Below, one piece after another: positions 43,090 through 52,226 of a stretch of DNA of 64,000 nt. This DNA is from Pyrinomonadaceae bacterium (GTDB taxonomy: Bacteria > Acidobacteriota > Blastocatellia > Pyrinomonadales > Pyrinomonadaceae): NCBI GenBank assembly GCA_014380365.1, contig JACMJZ010000004.1:1-64000 (forward strand). Direction: 5' to 3'. Below the pieces are notes generated by a model that saw only the letters and a list, made by a program, of their open reading frames with translations, made no database searches and was not told the DNA's origin. The position numbers and the translations under genes are program-made. The number at the start of each line of letters is the position of its first letter. Position 1 is the first letter of the stretch.

Positions 43090-43818
43090 TTACGGAACCT
43101 CGTTTAGTTTATAACCAACGCCCCGGACGGTGAGTACATAACGCGGCTCCTTCGGATCGATCTCCAGTTTCTTTCGCAGCCGGTTAATGTGCGGATCAAT
43201 ATTGCGCTGGTAGCCTTCGTACTCGGTACTCCAAACTTTATCGAGCAAGTCATTTCGCGACCAGGCCCGACCCGGTTCGGATGCAAGCAGCTCGAGAATC
43301 TGAAATTCAAGCGGAGTCAGATCCACTCGCGTTCCATGCCGAACAACTTCATGCCGCCGCTTGTCAATTACCAGGTCGCCGACTTCGATGCGTTCGCTAT
43401 CGGTAGGCTGTGGGGCGCCGGTCGATCGTTTTAGCAGTGCCTCCACGCGGTATTCAAGTTCGCGTGGACTAAACGGCTTGGTTAAGTAGTCGTCGCCGCC
43501 TGCCTCAAAGCCGGCCACTTTGGAATCCAGGGCATCGTCGGCGGTCAGGAAGAGCGCGGGAGTTTGCACGCCTCGATCTCGAATCCGCTTGAGCAACTCG
43601 AATCCGCTCATGCCGGGCATCGAAACATCAAGGATGAAACAATCAAACCTTCCAGTGATCGCCGGCTCAAGGGCCGCCGCTCCGCTCTCGCGTTCCTCAA
43701 CCTGAAACCCGAGCCGCCGAAAATACTCGGCCAGCAGATGACGCATATCGGCATCGTCGTCAACGATTAAAAGGCGTTTCCCGGCGTACTTGCTGTCGGC
43801 TTCTTTTGGTTGTCCCAA
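43090..43818 (-). CDS. OmpR/PhoB-family response regulator
   Basis: 242 residues. A receiver domain has LLIVDDDADMRHLL, CFILDVSMPGMSGFELL and LTKPFSPRELEYRV. It is followed by a winged-helix domain with LTPLEFQILELLASEPGRAW, INPHINRLRKKLEID-type recognition elements (here IDPHINRLRKKLE) and VRGVGYKL. The start is apparently TTG at 43818, with AGGA 9-10 bases upstream. No cognate kinase is adjacent. Confidence 0.93.
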   Translation of the reverse strand: MGQPKEADSKYAGKRLLIVDDDADMRHLLAEYFRRLGFQVEERESGAAALEPAITGRFDCFILDVSMPGMSGFELLKRIRDRGVQTPALFLTADDALDSKVAGFEAGGDDYLTKPFSPRELEYRVEALLKRSTGAPQPTDSERIEVGDLVIDKRRHEVVRHGTRVDLTPLEFQILELLASEPGRAWSRNDLLDKVWSTEYEGYQRNIDPHINRLRKKLEIDPKEPRYVLTVRGVGYKLNEVP

Positions 43819-43914
43819 GTTTTGTTGGTCCTGTCGGGGGATTCTTAAAACTGTGGGAGAAGTATAGCTTAGTTCAACTGATGGGGCCTAAGAAAAGCTT
43901 ATCCCTCATTCAGC

Positions 43915-44120
43915 CTTAAGGCTTGCAGGATAGTAGCCGGTGGTCGCAGCGAAGCGCAGACCACCGGAAGCCTAAGCAAAACGACCGGCACCCTGCAAGG
44001 GTGCCCGAAAGAGCGGTGGCACCCCGGGGTGCGACAACTACTCGCCGCTCTTACCGGAGGTCTGCGCTGCGCTTCGACCTCCGGCTACTTTCGCTCGAAC
44101 CCTCCGGGTTGAAAACATAA
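43915..44120. repeat. Complex intergenic element with nested palindromes
   Basis: The 314-bp gap 43819-44132 holds no gene. Within it, AGCCGGTGGTCGCAGCGAAG faces CTTCGACCTCCGGCTACTTT. Smaller hairpins are nested inside (CACCCTGCAAGGGTG, GCACCCCGGGGTGC). The element would fold as an extended branched RNA hairpin on either strand. Confidence 0.7.
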
Positions 44121-44132
44121 GCAGATCGCAAG

Positions 44133-45200
44133 TTACCCGACATTCGCCGCTATACTTTTCAGCGAAGCGATATCGATCACGAAGCGGTATCGGACATCGC
44201 CTTTGACTGTGCGTTCGTAGGCCCGGGCAATCGCATCGATTCCGATCATTTCGATGTCTGAAACGATATTTTTCGCCGCACAGTAATCCAGCATCTCCTG
44301 GGTTTCCGGAATCCCGCCGATTGCAGAGCCGGTTAAGTTTCGCTGACGCATAACCAGCAGTGGCGCCAATACCGCGGCGGGCTCACCAGGAATGCCAACC
44401 AATACCAGCGCGCCGTTATATTTCAGCAATTCAAGATAGACGTTCAGGTCATGCGGCGCGGAAACCGTGTCCAGAATGAAATCAAACTGCGAAGCAAGTG
44501 GCTCGAGCGCTCCCGGTTCTTTAGTGACCACAAAGTGTTGTGCACCGAGTTTTCTGGCATCCTCTTCTTTTGTCGGGGAGGTGCTGAACACCGTGACATC
44601 GGCGCCCATGGCCACCGCAAATTTCACGCCCATGTGACCCAACCCGCCCAGACCGACGATCCCCACCTTGCTTCCGTGCTTGATATCAAATCTCTTCAAA
44701 GGCGAATAAGTTGTGATGCCCGCACACAGCAGCGGTGCCACTGCGGCCAGATTTTGCTCAGGCGAGATCTTCAACGCAAACGATTCATCAACTACGATGT
44801 TTGTGGAGTAGCCGCCAAAGGTAGGAGTCGTCTCGTCCATCTCCGTGCCGTTGTACGTCAACGCAGTATGGACGGCACAGAACTGTTCGAGCCCCGCCTC
44901 ACAAGAGGCGCATCTGCGGCACGAGTCAACCATACAGCCGACTCCCGCTGTGTCCCCTTCCTTAAACTTTTCCACGTTGGCCCCAACTTCGGCGACGCGG
45001 CCGACAATTTCATGCCCGGGGACCATCGGATAAATCGAACCACCCCAATCATCATTCACCTGATGAATATCGGAATGACAAACTCCGCAAAACTGAATTT
45101 CGATCAGGATGTCGTTTGGGCCGACTGCGCGGCGTTCAAATGCGAATGGCTCAAGCGTCGCTTTCTTCTCTGGCGCCGCATATCCAAAACTCTTAGTCAT
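44133..45200 (-). CDS. Zinc-dependent NAD(P) alcohol dehydrogenase (YahK/CAD type)
   Basis: 355 residues of the medium-chain dehydrogenase family. Catalytic zinc region: FCGVCHSDIHQVNDDWGG and VPGHEIVGRVAEVG. The structural zinc cysteines lie in CRRCASCEAGLEQFC with an upstream Cys. The nucleotide-binding motif is VGIVGLGGLGHMGVKFA. YahK-like enzymes reduce a range of aldehydes with NADPH. AGGG lies a few bases before the ATG. It stands alone between two repeat-rich gaps. Confidence 0.92.
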   Translation of the reverse strand: MTKSFGYAAPEKKATLEPFAFERRAVGPNDILIEIQFCGVCHSDIHQVNDDWGGSIYPMVPGHEIVGRVAEVGANVEKFKEGDTAGVGCMVDSCRRCASCEAGLEQFCAVHTALTYNGTEMDETTPTFGGYSTNIVVDESFALKISPEQNLAAVAPLLCAGITTYSPLKRFDIKHGSKVGIVGLGGLGHMGVKFAVAMGADVTVFSTSPTKEEDARKLGAQHFVVTKEPGALEPLASQFDFILDTVSAPHDLNVYLELLKYNGALVLVGIPGEPAAVLAPLLVMRQRNLTGSAIGGIPETQEMLDYCAAKNIVSDIEMIGIDAIARAYERTVKGDVRYRFVIDIASLKSIAANVG

Positions 45201-45675
45201 TATTGTTTACCCTTCGTTCTATGTTCTTAGTTCTAATCTCGCCATCCCTCTCCCTTCTCCAGAACCGGGAAGCGACGAACTCGTAAATCCGCATAACGCT
45301 ACCTACTCTAGAGCGCAATGCTACTTCCTGCAAAAGTGGAATGGTTGCGACGTGTTGTCGAGCCAAATGAGTTTGCTGGAGACGGCGCTTCTTTGCGCCC
45401 ATTGCGCGACCCTAGCGCTCTTTGCAGTAAGACAAACCGCGAAACCGCAAAGCGCGCAAAGTAAACGCAAAGGGTGGCAAAGGAAACTGCTTAGTTCTTC
45501 AAAATCCCTCGCCTTGACGCGTCTGCGCGCAGATAAGTATAGTTACCTTTTAGTTCTACAGCCGTTTTGAGCCTTCCCGAGTCTGACGAAACCGAGACTC
45601 TCGTTCATTAATTCCCCGCGTGATTCACATCGGCTGAATCGCAGGTGGTTCGCAAGACCGATTCCCGAATAACCG
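45201..45675. repeat. Intergenic gap with CGCAAAG-type inverted repeat (family D)
   Basis: 475 bp between divergent genes. Around 45410-45480 the left arm GCGCTCTTTGCAGTAAGACA faces AAACCGCAAAGCGCGCAAAG. Other copies lie at 51236-51335 and 63621-63712. TTCTTAGTTCTAA-type short repeats flank it. Promoters for both neighbours must lie here, but none stood out. Short open frames in the gap look like chance. Confidence 0.7.
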
Positions 45676-47478
45676 ATGCGCGATCTCCGAAGACTCCTCA
45701 GCTATTTAGGGCCTCACAAAGGAACCTTCGCGCTTGCAACCTTCGCGATGCTGCTGGTCGGCATCCTCGAAATCGCAATTGGCGGCCTCATCGTCCCGAT
45801 TTTTGATCAGGCCTTTGCGCAGGGAGATGGCCAACGCACCCCAACAATTTTCGGTTTACAAAATATCATTCCCGAGTCGGGCCTGGGAGCCTGGAGGACG
45901 ATATCGGTACTGCTGCTCCTCTTCACGCTGGCAAAGGGAATCGCCGAGTACTTTTCCACTTTCTTGATGGCGCGGATCGGACAGTCGGCCGTACTTAAAC
46001 TCCGTCAGGATCTTTACACTCATCTGCTCAACCAATCGGCTAGTTTTTTTGAACGGCATCGCACGAATTATCTCGTCTCTCGTCTCGTCTCAAGTGCTGC
46101 TGCTATCGAAGCAGCAGTCACGAGCACTCTGCGCGATATGTTGCGCGAGAGCTTTACCTTGATTGCGTTTCTGGGAGCGTCATTTTATTACAGTTGGCGA
46201 CTCACGCTCGGTTCGCTCTTGATCGCGCCCATCGTGGCCGTCCTCACCGCGCGATTCGGCACGAAGCTCCGCAACCTTTCTCGCGAGAGTTTTGAAGGCA
46301 ACAAGGAACTGACCGACACCGCACAGGAGGCGCTCTCCAGCCAAACGATTGTTAAAGCGTATCGTGCTGAGACTCGGGAGTTAGCTCGGTTTACGACGGT
46401 AGCCCGGCGCATCGTCGGCGCTAACCTGCGCACGGCCCGCATCTCCGGCTTTGCTCCGCCGACGATCGAATTGATTGGCGTCGTTTTCGTAGTAGTGCTG
46501 TTGTTCTTCGGCCAACGTGAGATCGTCTCGGGCAGCATGAACGCGGCGCAGTTTCTCACCTTCCTGTTTTTCCTGTTTCGCAGTTACGACCCGATGCGCA
46601 AACTTTCGCGTCTGCAAAACGCCATGGAGCAGGCCCTGGCCGCCGCGCACCATGTTTGGGAAGTGATGGACGAACATGCTGAGTTGCCGGAGAAGGAAAA
46701 TGCGGTCACGCTCAAACCGCTCGCGCGGGCAATAGAGCTGAAGAACGTTTCCTTCGGTTACGCAAACGAGGAACGGTCAGTGCTGCGGGAGGTTAGTTTG
46801 AAGATTCCGGCTGGAGAAATGGTGGCGCTCGTCGGCGAATCAGGCGGCGGTAAATCCACCTTAACGAAACTCCTGCCACGCTTTCATGATCCGGTCTCGG
46901 GCGGCGTCTACTGGGACGGCACTGATCTCCGCGACGCAACTCTTTCAAGTCTGCGAGGACAGATGGCCCTGGTAACGCAGGAGACAGTTCTTTTTAATGA
47001 CACGGTGCGCCACAACATCTCCTACGGCAAACCGGACGCGACGCAAGCCGAAATTGAGGAAGCGGCCCGCATCGCCTTCGCTCACGACTTCATTATGGAG
47101 CTGCCGGAGAAATACGAAACGATTGTTGGCGAACGCGGAATTTTCCTCTCCGGCGGTCAAAGACAGCGCCTGGCAATCGCGCGTTCCCTGCTCGTAGATG
47201 CCCCGGTCCTGATTCTTGATGAGGCGACGTCTGCGCTCGACGCCGAATCAGAGCGCTTCGTGCAAAAAGCTATCGCGAACCTGGTGCGTAATCGAACGAC
47301 AATCGTCATCGCACATCGTCTTTCAACCATTCGTAGGGCAAACGTCATCGTGGTGATGGAAGCCGGGAGAATCACGGAAGTGGGCAGCCACTCGGAGTTA
47401 CTGGCGCGCGGCGGCAAATATCGCACGCTCTATGAACTTCAGTTTGCTGATGAAGAAGAAGAGTTGACTGTCAGTTAG
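45676..47478 (+). CDS. ABC exporter, half-transporter (MsbA-like)
   Basis: 600 residues. A six-helix transmembrane domain (about 1-320) is followed by an ATP-binding domain with Walker A GESGGGKSTLTKLLP, signature LSGGQRQRLAIARSLL, Walker B PVLILDEATSALDAES and the H-loop IVIAHRLSTI. All catalytic residues are intact. It dimerises to export lipids or drugs; MsbA (lipid A flippase) is the closest idea, given length and an N-terminal RLLSYLGPHKG. The substrate is not provable from sequence. Confidence 0.9.
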   Translation: MRDLRRLLSYLGPHKGTFALATFAMLLVGILEIAIGGLIVPIFDQAFAQGDGQRTPTIFGLQNIIPESGLGAWRTISVLLLLFTLAKGIAEYFSTFLMARIGQSAVLKLRQDLYTHLLNQSASFFERHRTNYLVSRLVSSAAAIEAAVTSTLRDMLRESFTLIAFLGASFYYSWRLTLGSLLIAPIVAVLTARFGTKLRNLSRESFEGNKELTDTAQEALSSQTIVKAYRAETRELARFTTVARRIVGANLRTARISGFAPPTIELIGVVFVVVLLFFGQREIVSGSMNAAQFLTFLFFLFRSYDPMRKLSRLQNAMEQALAAAHHVWEVMDEHAELPEKENAVTLKPLARAIELKNVSFGYANEERSVLREVSLKIPAGEMVALVGESGGGKSTLTKLLPRFHDPVSGGVYWDGTDLRDATLSSLRGQMALVTQETVLFNDTVRHNISYGKPDATQAEIEEAARIAFAHDFIMELPEKYETIVGERGIFLSGGQRQRLAIARSLLVDAPVLILDEATSALDAESERFVQKAIANLVRNRTTIVIAHRLSTIRRANVIVVMEAGRITEVGSHSELLARGGKYRTLYELQFADEEEELTVS

Positions 47479-47486
47479 AAATGTTA

Positions 47487-47546
47487 ATCCCCAGATTACG
47501 CAGCTTGCACCGATTAGGAATGAGAATCTGCGTAATCCGCGGATAA
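47487..47546. repeat. Inverted repeat GATTACGCAG / CTGCGTAATC
   Basis: CCCAGATTACGCAGCTTGCA is followed by GAATCTGCGTAATCCGCGG. It lies between the ABC exporter stop (8 bp away) and yicC. Confidence 0.75.
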
Positions 47547-47559
47547 GTGAGCAAGACTT

Positions 47560-48438
47560 ATGAAATCAATGACGGGATACGGACGCGGGTCGGCTGACGG
47601 CGACACCTTTTCGGTGTCAGTCGACTTGAAGACGGTGAACAATCGGTTTCTCGACGTGCACCTGCGGCTCAGTGGCGAGCTCGCCGCGCTTGAACCGGTA
47701 ATTAAGCGGCAGATTAGTTCGCGGCTGTCGCGCGGGCGTGTCGACGTTACCGTGAATCTTGAAAAGACTGGTCAAACTGCTTACGAGCTGAATCGACCGT
47801 TGATCGCCGGCTACGTCAATGCCTTGCGCGAAATGCAAGAGGAGTTTGCGGTCGGTGGTGAACTCGACATCAACGTGCTTGCACGCCTTCCGGGTGCGCT
47901 GCAACCTTCGCGCGAAGGACTTAACGAAGATGTCGTCGCCGGGATCGAGCGGGCGCTCGCGGAGGGGTTGGATGAGCTCGAACGTATGCGCGCCCAGGAA
48001 GGTGAGACGCTGCGCACTGAGATGGCCGGACGTCTCGATAAAATCGAAGCCCTGGTACCAATTATTGAGGGTGCCGCGGACGGGCTGGTGGATGCGTATC
48101 GCTTGCGGCTGCAAAAGCGAATCGGAGAACTACTCGACCGCAGTGGCCAACTGGTTGAGATCGACCCTGCCAGATTGGCGCAAGAGGTTGCGTATCTGTC
48201 CGATCGCAGCGACGTGAGCGAAGAGATGGTGCGCCTTCGCAGCCATCTGTCGCAGTTTCGCGATGCGTTAGACTCCGCCGGCGAAACCGGCAAGATGCTG
48301 GATTTCTTGCTTCAGGAACTCAACCGCGAAGCCAATACGACCTTGTCTAAGTCGACTGATTTGTCTATTAAGGAAGCAGCCTTGGGAATAAAAGCTGAAG
48401 TAGAAAAGATTCGGGAACAGGTCCAGAATGTCGAGTGA
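47560..48438 (+). CDS. yicC: YicC-family endoribonuclease
   Basis: 292 residues with the hallmark start MKSMTGYGRG, then TVNNRFLDVHLRLSGELAAL, a helical middle and the C-terminal GKMLDFLLQELNREANTTLS with IKAEVEKIREQVQNVE. YicC proteins are endoribonucleases acting in RNA turnover. It precedes gmk and overlaps it by 11 bp, the standard yicC-gmk-rpoZ order. Confidence 0.95.
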   Translation: MKSMTGYGRGSADGDTFSVSVDLKTVNNRFLDVHLRLSGELAALEPVIKRQISSRLSRGRVDVTVNLEKTGQTAYELNRPLIAGYVNALREMQEEFAVGGELDINVLARLPGALQPSREGLNEDVVAGIERALAEGLDELERMRAQEGETLRTEMAGRLDKIEALVPIIEGAADGLVDAYRLRLQKRIGELLDRSGQLVEIDPARLAQEVAYLSDRSDVSEEMVRLRSHLSQFRDALDSAGETGKMLDFLLQELNREANTTLSKSTDLSIKEAALGIKAEVEKIREQVQNVE

Positions 48439-49123
48439 AATAGAACAGTCGGAAGCTCAGTTCAACTCAGCAGCCCAGTCTCCCGGCAGACGCGGCATTC
48501 TCTTTGTTGTGAGCGCACCTTCGGGCGGCGGCAAAGGCACGCTGATTCAGCGCGTGTTGAATAAAGTGCCGGATCTTAGCTATTCTGTTTCCTACACAAC
48601 CCGCGCGCCCAGAAACGGAGAAGTGGATGGTCGCGAATATTTCTTCATCACGCCGGATACGTTTGAACAGATGGTTGCTGCTGACGAGTTTCTGGAGTGG
48701 GCCCACGTCCATTCCAAGCGTTACGGCACCAGCCGCCGGCAAGTGTCTCGCGAGATTTCCGAAGGACGCGACATTATTCTGGAAGTTGACGTGCAGGGCG
48801 CGGCCAGCGTGCGTGAGTTGATACCCGATTCGGTCAGCGTATTTATCGTGCCTCCATCGTTTGAGGTGCTGAGGCAACGACTGCGGGCGCGCGGAACCGA
48901 TTCATTGGAAGAACTCGACTTGCGCTTGCGTAATGCGCCGCGGGAGTTGGAGCACTATTCGGCGTTTCAGTATTTGATTATTAACGACGATGCAGATCGA
49001 GCGGCGAGCGAGCTTCGGGCGATCATTCAAGCCGAAAGAGCACGCCTTTCCCGGCAGGAGTCGGAGATCAAGAAGATCGTCAACGCCTTTACAGCCAGCG
49101 AAATTGATTCTAATTCAAACTAA
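48428..49123 (+). CDS. gmk: Guanylate kinase
   Basis: 231 residues. P-loop LFVVSAPSGGGKGTLIQRVL, LSYSVSYTTRAPRNGEVDGR with the GMP-binding YFFITPDTF, and VDVQGAASVRELIPDSVSVF. It converts GMP to GDP with ATP in the cytoplasm. It has about 20 extra residues at the N-terminus and about 25 at the C-terminus relative to E. coli. Its ATG overlaps the yicC 3' end. Confidence 0.95.
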   Translation: MSSEIEQSEAQFNSAAQSPGRRGILFVVSAPSGGGKGTLIQRVLNKVPDLSYSVSYTTRAPRNGEVDGREYFFITPDTFEQMVAADEFLEWAHVHSKRYGTSRRQVSREISEGRDIILEVDVQGAASVRELIPDSVSVFIVPPSFEVLRQRLRARGTDSLEELDLRLRNAPRELEHYSAFQYLIINDDADRAASELRAIIQAERARLSRQESEIKKIVNAFTASEIDSNSN

Positions 49124-49143
49124 TTTGAGCGGAGGCAACAGCA

Positions 49144-49383
49144 GTGACTGCAACTACCAAAGAGCCTGAAGAGATAACGGAAGAAACCCCGGCGCCCGAG
49201 GTCGATTCGAAATACAGACTGATTATTCTGGCAGCAAAGAGAAGTAAACAACTCCAACGCGGAGCGCGACCGCGCATTGATATCGATGCGTTGAAACACA
49301 AGAACACGCGCATCGCTTTGGAAGAGGTAATGCGTGGTCGCGTTCACTTCACAGTGACCAAAAAGGACGAGGAAGACGAATAA
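49144..49383 (+). CDS. rpoZ: RNA polymerase omega subunit
   Basis: 79 residues, GTG start, with GGAGG-like GCGGAGG upstream. The conserved core is SKYRLIILAAKRSKQLQRGA, IDIDALKHKNTRIALEEV and the charged end. Omega helps assemble RNA polymerase. It lies 20 bp downstream of gmk and closes the yicC-gmk-rpoZ group. Confidence 0.93.
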   Translation: MTATTKEPEEITEETPAPEVDSKYRLIILAAKRSKQLQRGARPRIDIDALKHKNTRIALEEVMRGRVHFTVTKKDEEDE

Positions 49384-49418
49384 GCAGAGGCTGGCGCTTC
49401 GATGTGAAGACCGCGCCC

Positions 49419-51128
49419 TCACATACCCTTGTAGTCAGGCCCGCCGCCGCCCTCAGGAGTTACCCAGTTGATGATCTGATACGGGTCCATGATGTCGCAG
49501 GTCTTGCAGTGAACGCAGTTTGAAAAGTTGATCTGCAACTTACGTTTCCCGCTCGTTCCATCGTCCACCATTTCATAGACAGCCGCAGGACAAAACCGCT
49601 GACAAGGGTTGCCGTATTCCTCGGCACAGCGCGTGGCACAGATGTTTGTATCGAGCACGTGCAGATGGCTGGGCTGATCTTCGCTGTGACCAACTGCTGC
49701 ATGGTAGACGTCAGTTAGCTTATTGAAGGCAACCTTGCCGTCAAACTTTAGCGCACCATACCGTTGTTCGATGTCGGCTCCGCGGTAGCCATATGCCGAT
49801 AGCTTGCGCATCGCTTCATGCCCGCCTTCCGCTTTCGCGCGATCGAAGAGCCCCCACGATCTGCCGCCGGTGATAAACTGAAATCCGGTGTTAACCATCC
49901 CCAGCCAACGGCCATGTTTGAAACCAGCGTGAAAATTCCTGACCTTGCGCAACTCAGGGATAATCCAGCTTTCGTTTACCAGTTGCTCATACCGCTGCAA
50001 TTGGCTCGCGGAATAGTCCCCAGCGACTAGCGCTTCGAAAACTGCTTCGGCTGCCAGCATTCCGCTTTTGATCGCCGAATGAATTCCCTTTAGCCGCTGT
50101 GAATTAAGAAAGCCCGCGCAGTCGCCAACCAACAACACGCCATCCGCATAGATTCGCGGCATCGCAAAGTAACCGCCAGCCGCGATCGTCTTCGCGCCAT
50201 AACGAATCATCTTTGCGCCTTCGAGAAGCCGCGTGATGTACGGATGCTGTTTGAATCGCTGAAACTCTGCATGCGGGTCAAGCAACGGATCACGGTAATC
50301 AAGACCGGTAACGTAACCGATGTTCAGGATGCGATTCTGCATTCCATATATCCACCCGCCGCCATAGGTTTTCGAGTCAGACGGGTAACCGAGCGTATGC
50401 GTAACTCGGCCCGTCGGATAACGGTCGTCCGGCAATTCCCAAAGCTCTTTCACGCCAATGCTGTAAACCTGCGGCTCGCGTCCCTCGTCGAGATTCAGTC
50501 GCTGCACTAACTGTTTGGTCAGCGAGCCACGCGGTCCTTCTCCCAGGACAGTAACCTTCGCGCGCAGATCGACCCCCGGCTCGAAATTGGCTTTCTGCTT
50601 CCCGTCCTTATCAATGCCTTTGTCGCCGGTGCGAACGCCGACAACTCGATCTTCTTCGTCGTAAAGCAAGTCAGCTCCGGGAAATTCGGGGAAAATGTTG
50701 ATGCCCGCTTCCTCGCATTTTTCGCCCAGCCATGCAGTGAGGCGATTTAACGAAACGATATAGTACCCGTGATTTTTCAGAGGAGGCGGCGTTACCGGGG
50801 AACGGAGTGCACGGTTTTTCGTGAGATAAAGAAAATAATCTTCGTTAACCGGTGACTCGAGTGGCGCACCCTGCTCGACGAAGTCCGGCATCAATTCCTT
50901 CAACGCCTTCGGATCCATCACCGCGCCTGACAGAATATGTGCGCCTATCGAAGCGCCTTTTTCAATCACTCCGATTTCAACCTCACCCAGCGGTTGGCCC
51001 TCGCGCGCACCGCTCGCGACCGCTTCGTTATGCTGTTTGATCAGGCGCGCCAGGTGCAGCGCGCCGCTCAGGTTCGCCGGGCCCGCGCCGACAAATACAA
51101 CGTCCATTTCCAGAGTTTCACGTTCCAT
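49419..51128 (-). CDS. Electron-transfer-flavoprotein--quinone oxidoreductase
   Basis: 569 residues from the ATG at 51128; the frame is open to 51515 but that part is repeat DNA. FAD-binding VVFVGAGPANLSGALHLARL; ETF-QO blocks GAHILSGAVMDP, ESPVNEDYFLYLTKNRALR and YGGGWIYGMQ; the C-terminal [4Fe-4S] cluster cysteines in RFCPAAVYEM, NFSNCVHCKTCDIMDPYQII. This membrane-bound enzyme passes electrons from acyl-CoA dehydrogenases via ETF to quinone. ETF genes are not in the window. Confidence 0.93.
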   Translation of the reverse strand: MERETLEMDVVFVGAGPANLSGALHLARLIKQHNEAVASGAREGQPLGEVEIGVIEKGASIGAHILSGAVMDPKALKELMPDFVEQGAPLESPVNEDYFLYLTKNRALRSPVTPPPLKNHGYYIVSLNRLTAWLGEKCEEAGINIFPEFPGADLLYDEEDRVVGVRTGDKGIDKDGKQKANFEPGVDLRAKVTVLGEGPRGSLTKQLVQRLNLDEGREPQVYSIGVKELWELPDDRYPTGRVTHTLGYPSDSKTYGGGWIYGMQNRILNIGYVTGLDYRDPLLDPHAEFQRFKQHPYITRLLEGAKMIRYGAKTIAAGGYFAMPRIYADGVLLVGDCAGFLNSQRLKGIHSAIKSGMLAAEAVFEALVAGDYSASQLQRYEQLVNESWIIPELRKVRNFHAGFKHGRWLGMVNTGFQFITGGRSWGLFDRAKAEGGHEAMRKLSAYGYRGADIEQRYGALKFDGKVAFNKLTDVYHAAVGHSEDQPSHLHVLDTNICATRCAEEYGNPCQRFCPAAVYEMVDDGTSGKRKLQINFSNCVHCKTCDIMDPYQIINWVTPEGGGGPDYKGM

Positions 51129-51235
51129 CAATTCAATCCTATGCTTCGGCAAAATGAATGGCCATTCAGTTTTGGGAGTATAGCAAATGCTGAACCCAAG
51201 CGAGAACAGGAAGCCGGCGTAGTTGCGCGATGGAC

Positions 51236-51335
51236 GTGGATCTCTTTGCGCGTTCTTGACGGTCTTTGCGGTCAAACAAAGAGCGAAACCGCAAAGCGCG
51301 CAAAGTTTGACGCAAAGAGTCGCAAAGGCAAGCTG
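51236..51335. repeat. Inverted repeat of CGCAAAG motifs (family D)
   Basis: CTCTTTGCGCGTTCTTGACG faces ACCGCAAAGCGCGCAAAGTT and further CGCAAAG units. It sits in the divergent gap between the ETF-quinone oxidoreductase gene and the DUF3142 gene. Confidence 0.82.
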
Positions 51336-51395
51336 CATCCATAACGACGTGGAAAGTTTATCGGAGACTCCGACATTGAGGTGGTAAACTCTGCG

Positions 51396-52226
51396 ATGCC
51401 TTTCATCATGCGGAAACTTTCTGGACAGCGAGTTCGATTTGCCCTCGTCGCCGCCATTGGCGCTTGCCTGCTGCTGCTCCTCGCCTTTTGGTTTCAAACG
51501 GGCGGGAACTCGCACGTGGTCGACGAGAGCTCGTCATCCGCGCACCGGCTGTCAAGGCTTCCATCCACAATCCTCTGGGCCTGGGAGAGGCCGGAGAATC
51601 TCGATTACATCGACCAGCAAAGAGTCGCGGTCGCGTTCCTCGCCAAGACGATTTACCTGCGAGCCGACACCGTCGTCAGTCGTCCCCGCTTGCAACCATT
51701 GGCGGTACCCGCCGGCGTGCCGGTTATCGCCGTCGCGCGGATTGAATCTGAAAGGGCCAAACCTGCCACATTGTCACCGCAGCAGATCAAGGAAACTGCT
51801 CGGGAGATATCTGAGCTCAGCAGTCTTCCCAATGTTGTCATGGTGCAAGTGGACTTCGACGCTACTCTTACTGAGCGCAATTTCTATCGCTCTGTGCTGA
51901 TCGAACTCCGAGCGAAGCTGCCCGAGTCAACTCTTCTTTCAATCACCGCTCTCGCTTCCTGGTGTAAGGGTGACAATTGGTTGGACGACCTGCCGATAGA
52001 CGAAGCGGTGCCCATGTTGTTTCGCATGGGTGTGGAGCGAAATCAGTTTTTGTCTCAACTCGCCGCTGGTGACGAGTTCAATGCGAAGCTTTGCCAGGCG
52101 AGCTTGGGAATTTCCACCGACGAGCCGCTCACGCGCTTGCCGCCGGTCCAACGTGTTTATGTTTTCAATCCCGAAAGCTGGTCGCCCGCGCAGGTGAATC
52201 GAGTGATGGAGGCTAACGCCAAATGA
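51396..52226 (+). CDS. DUF3142-family membrane-anchored protein
   Basis: About 276 residues. An N-terminal helix (LVAAIGACLLLLLAFWF) anchors or exports a TIM-barrel-like domain. DUF3142 features: ILWAWERPENLDYIDQQRVA near the start, VVMVQVDFDATLTERNFYRS, LSITALASWCKGDNWLDDLP and DEAVPMLFRMG. The family is related by pattern to glycoside-hydrolase-type barrels but has no known activity. It overlaps the following large secreted-protein gene by 4 bp (ATGA). Confidence 0.82.
   Translation: MPFIMRKLSGQRVRFALVAAIGACLLLLLAFWFQTGGNSHVVDESSSSAHRLSRLPSTILWAWERPENLDYIDQQRVAVAFLAKTIYLRADTVVSRPRLQPLAVPAGVPVIAVARIESERAKPATLSPQQIKETAREISELSSLPNVVMVQVDFDATLTERNFYRSVLIELRAKLPESTLLSITALASWCKGDNWLDDLPIDEAVPMLFRMGVERNQFLSQLAAGDEFNAKLCQASLGISTDEPLTRLPPVQRVYVFNPESWSPAQVNRVMEANAK

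Noticed and set aside
45109-45570. Plus-strand ORF upstream of the ABC exporter
   Set aside because: It overlaps the alcohol dehydrogenase start and translates repeat DNA; no domain or ribosome site.
51129-51515. Long N-terminal extension of the ETF-quinone oxidoreductase
   Set aside because: The extra frame runs through CGCAAAG repeat DNA and across the start of the divergent gene; the conserved FAD-binding start follows the ATG at 51128.
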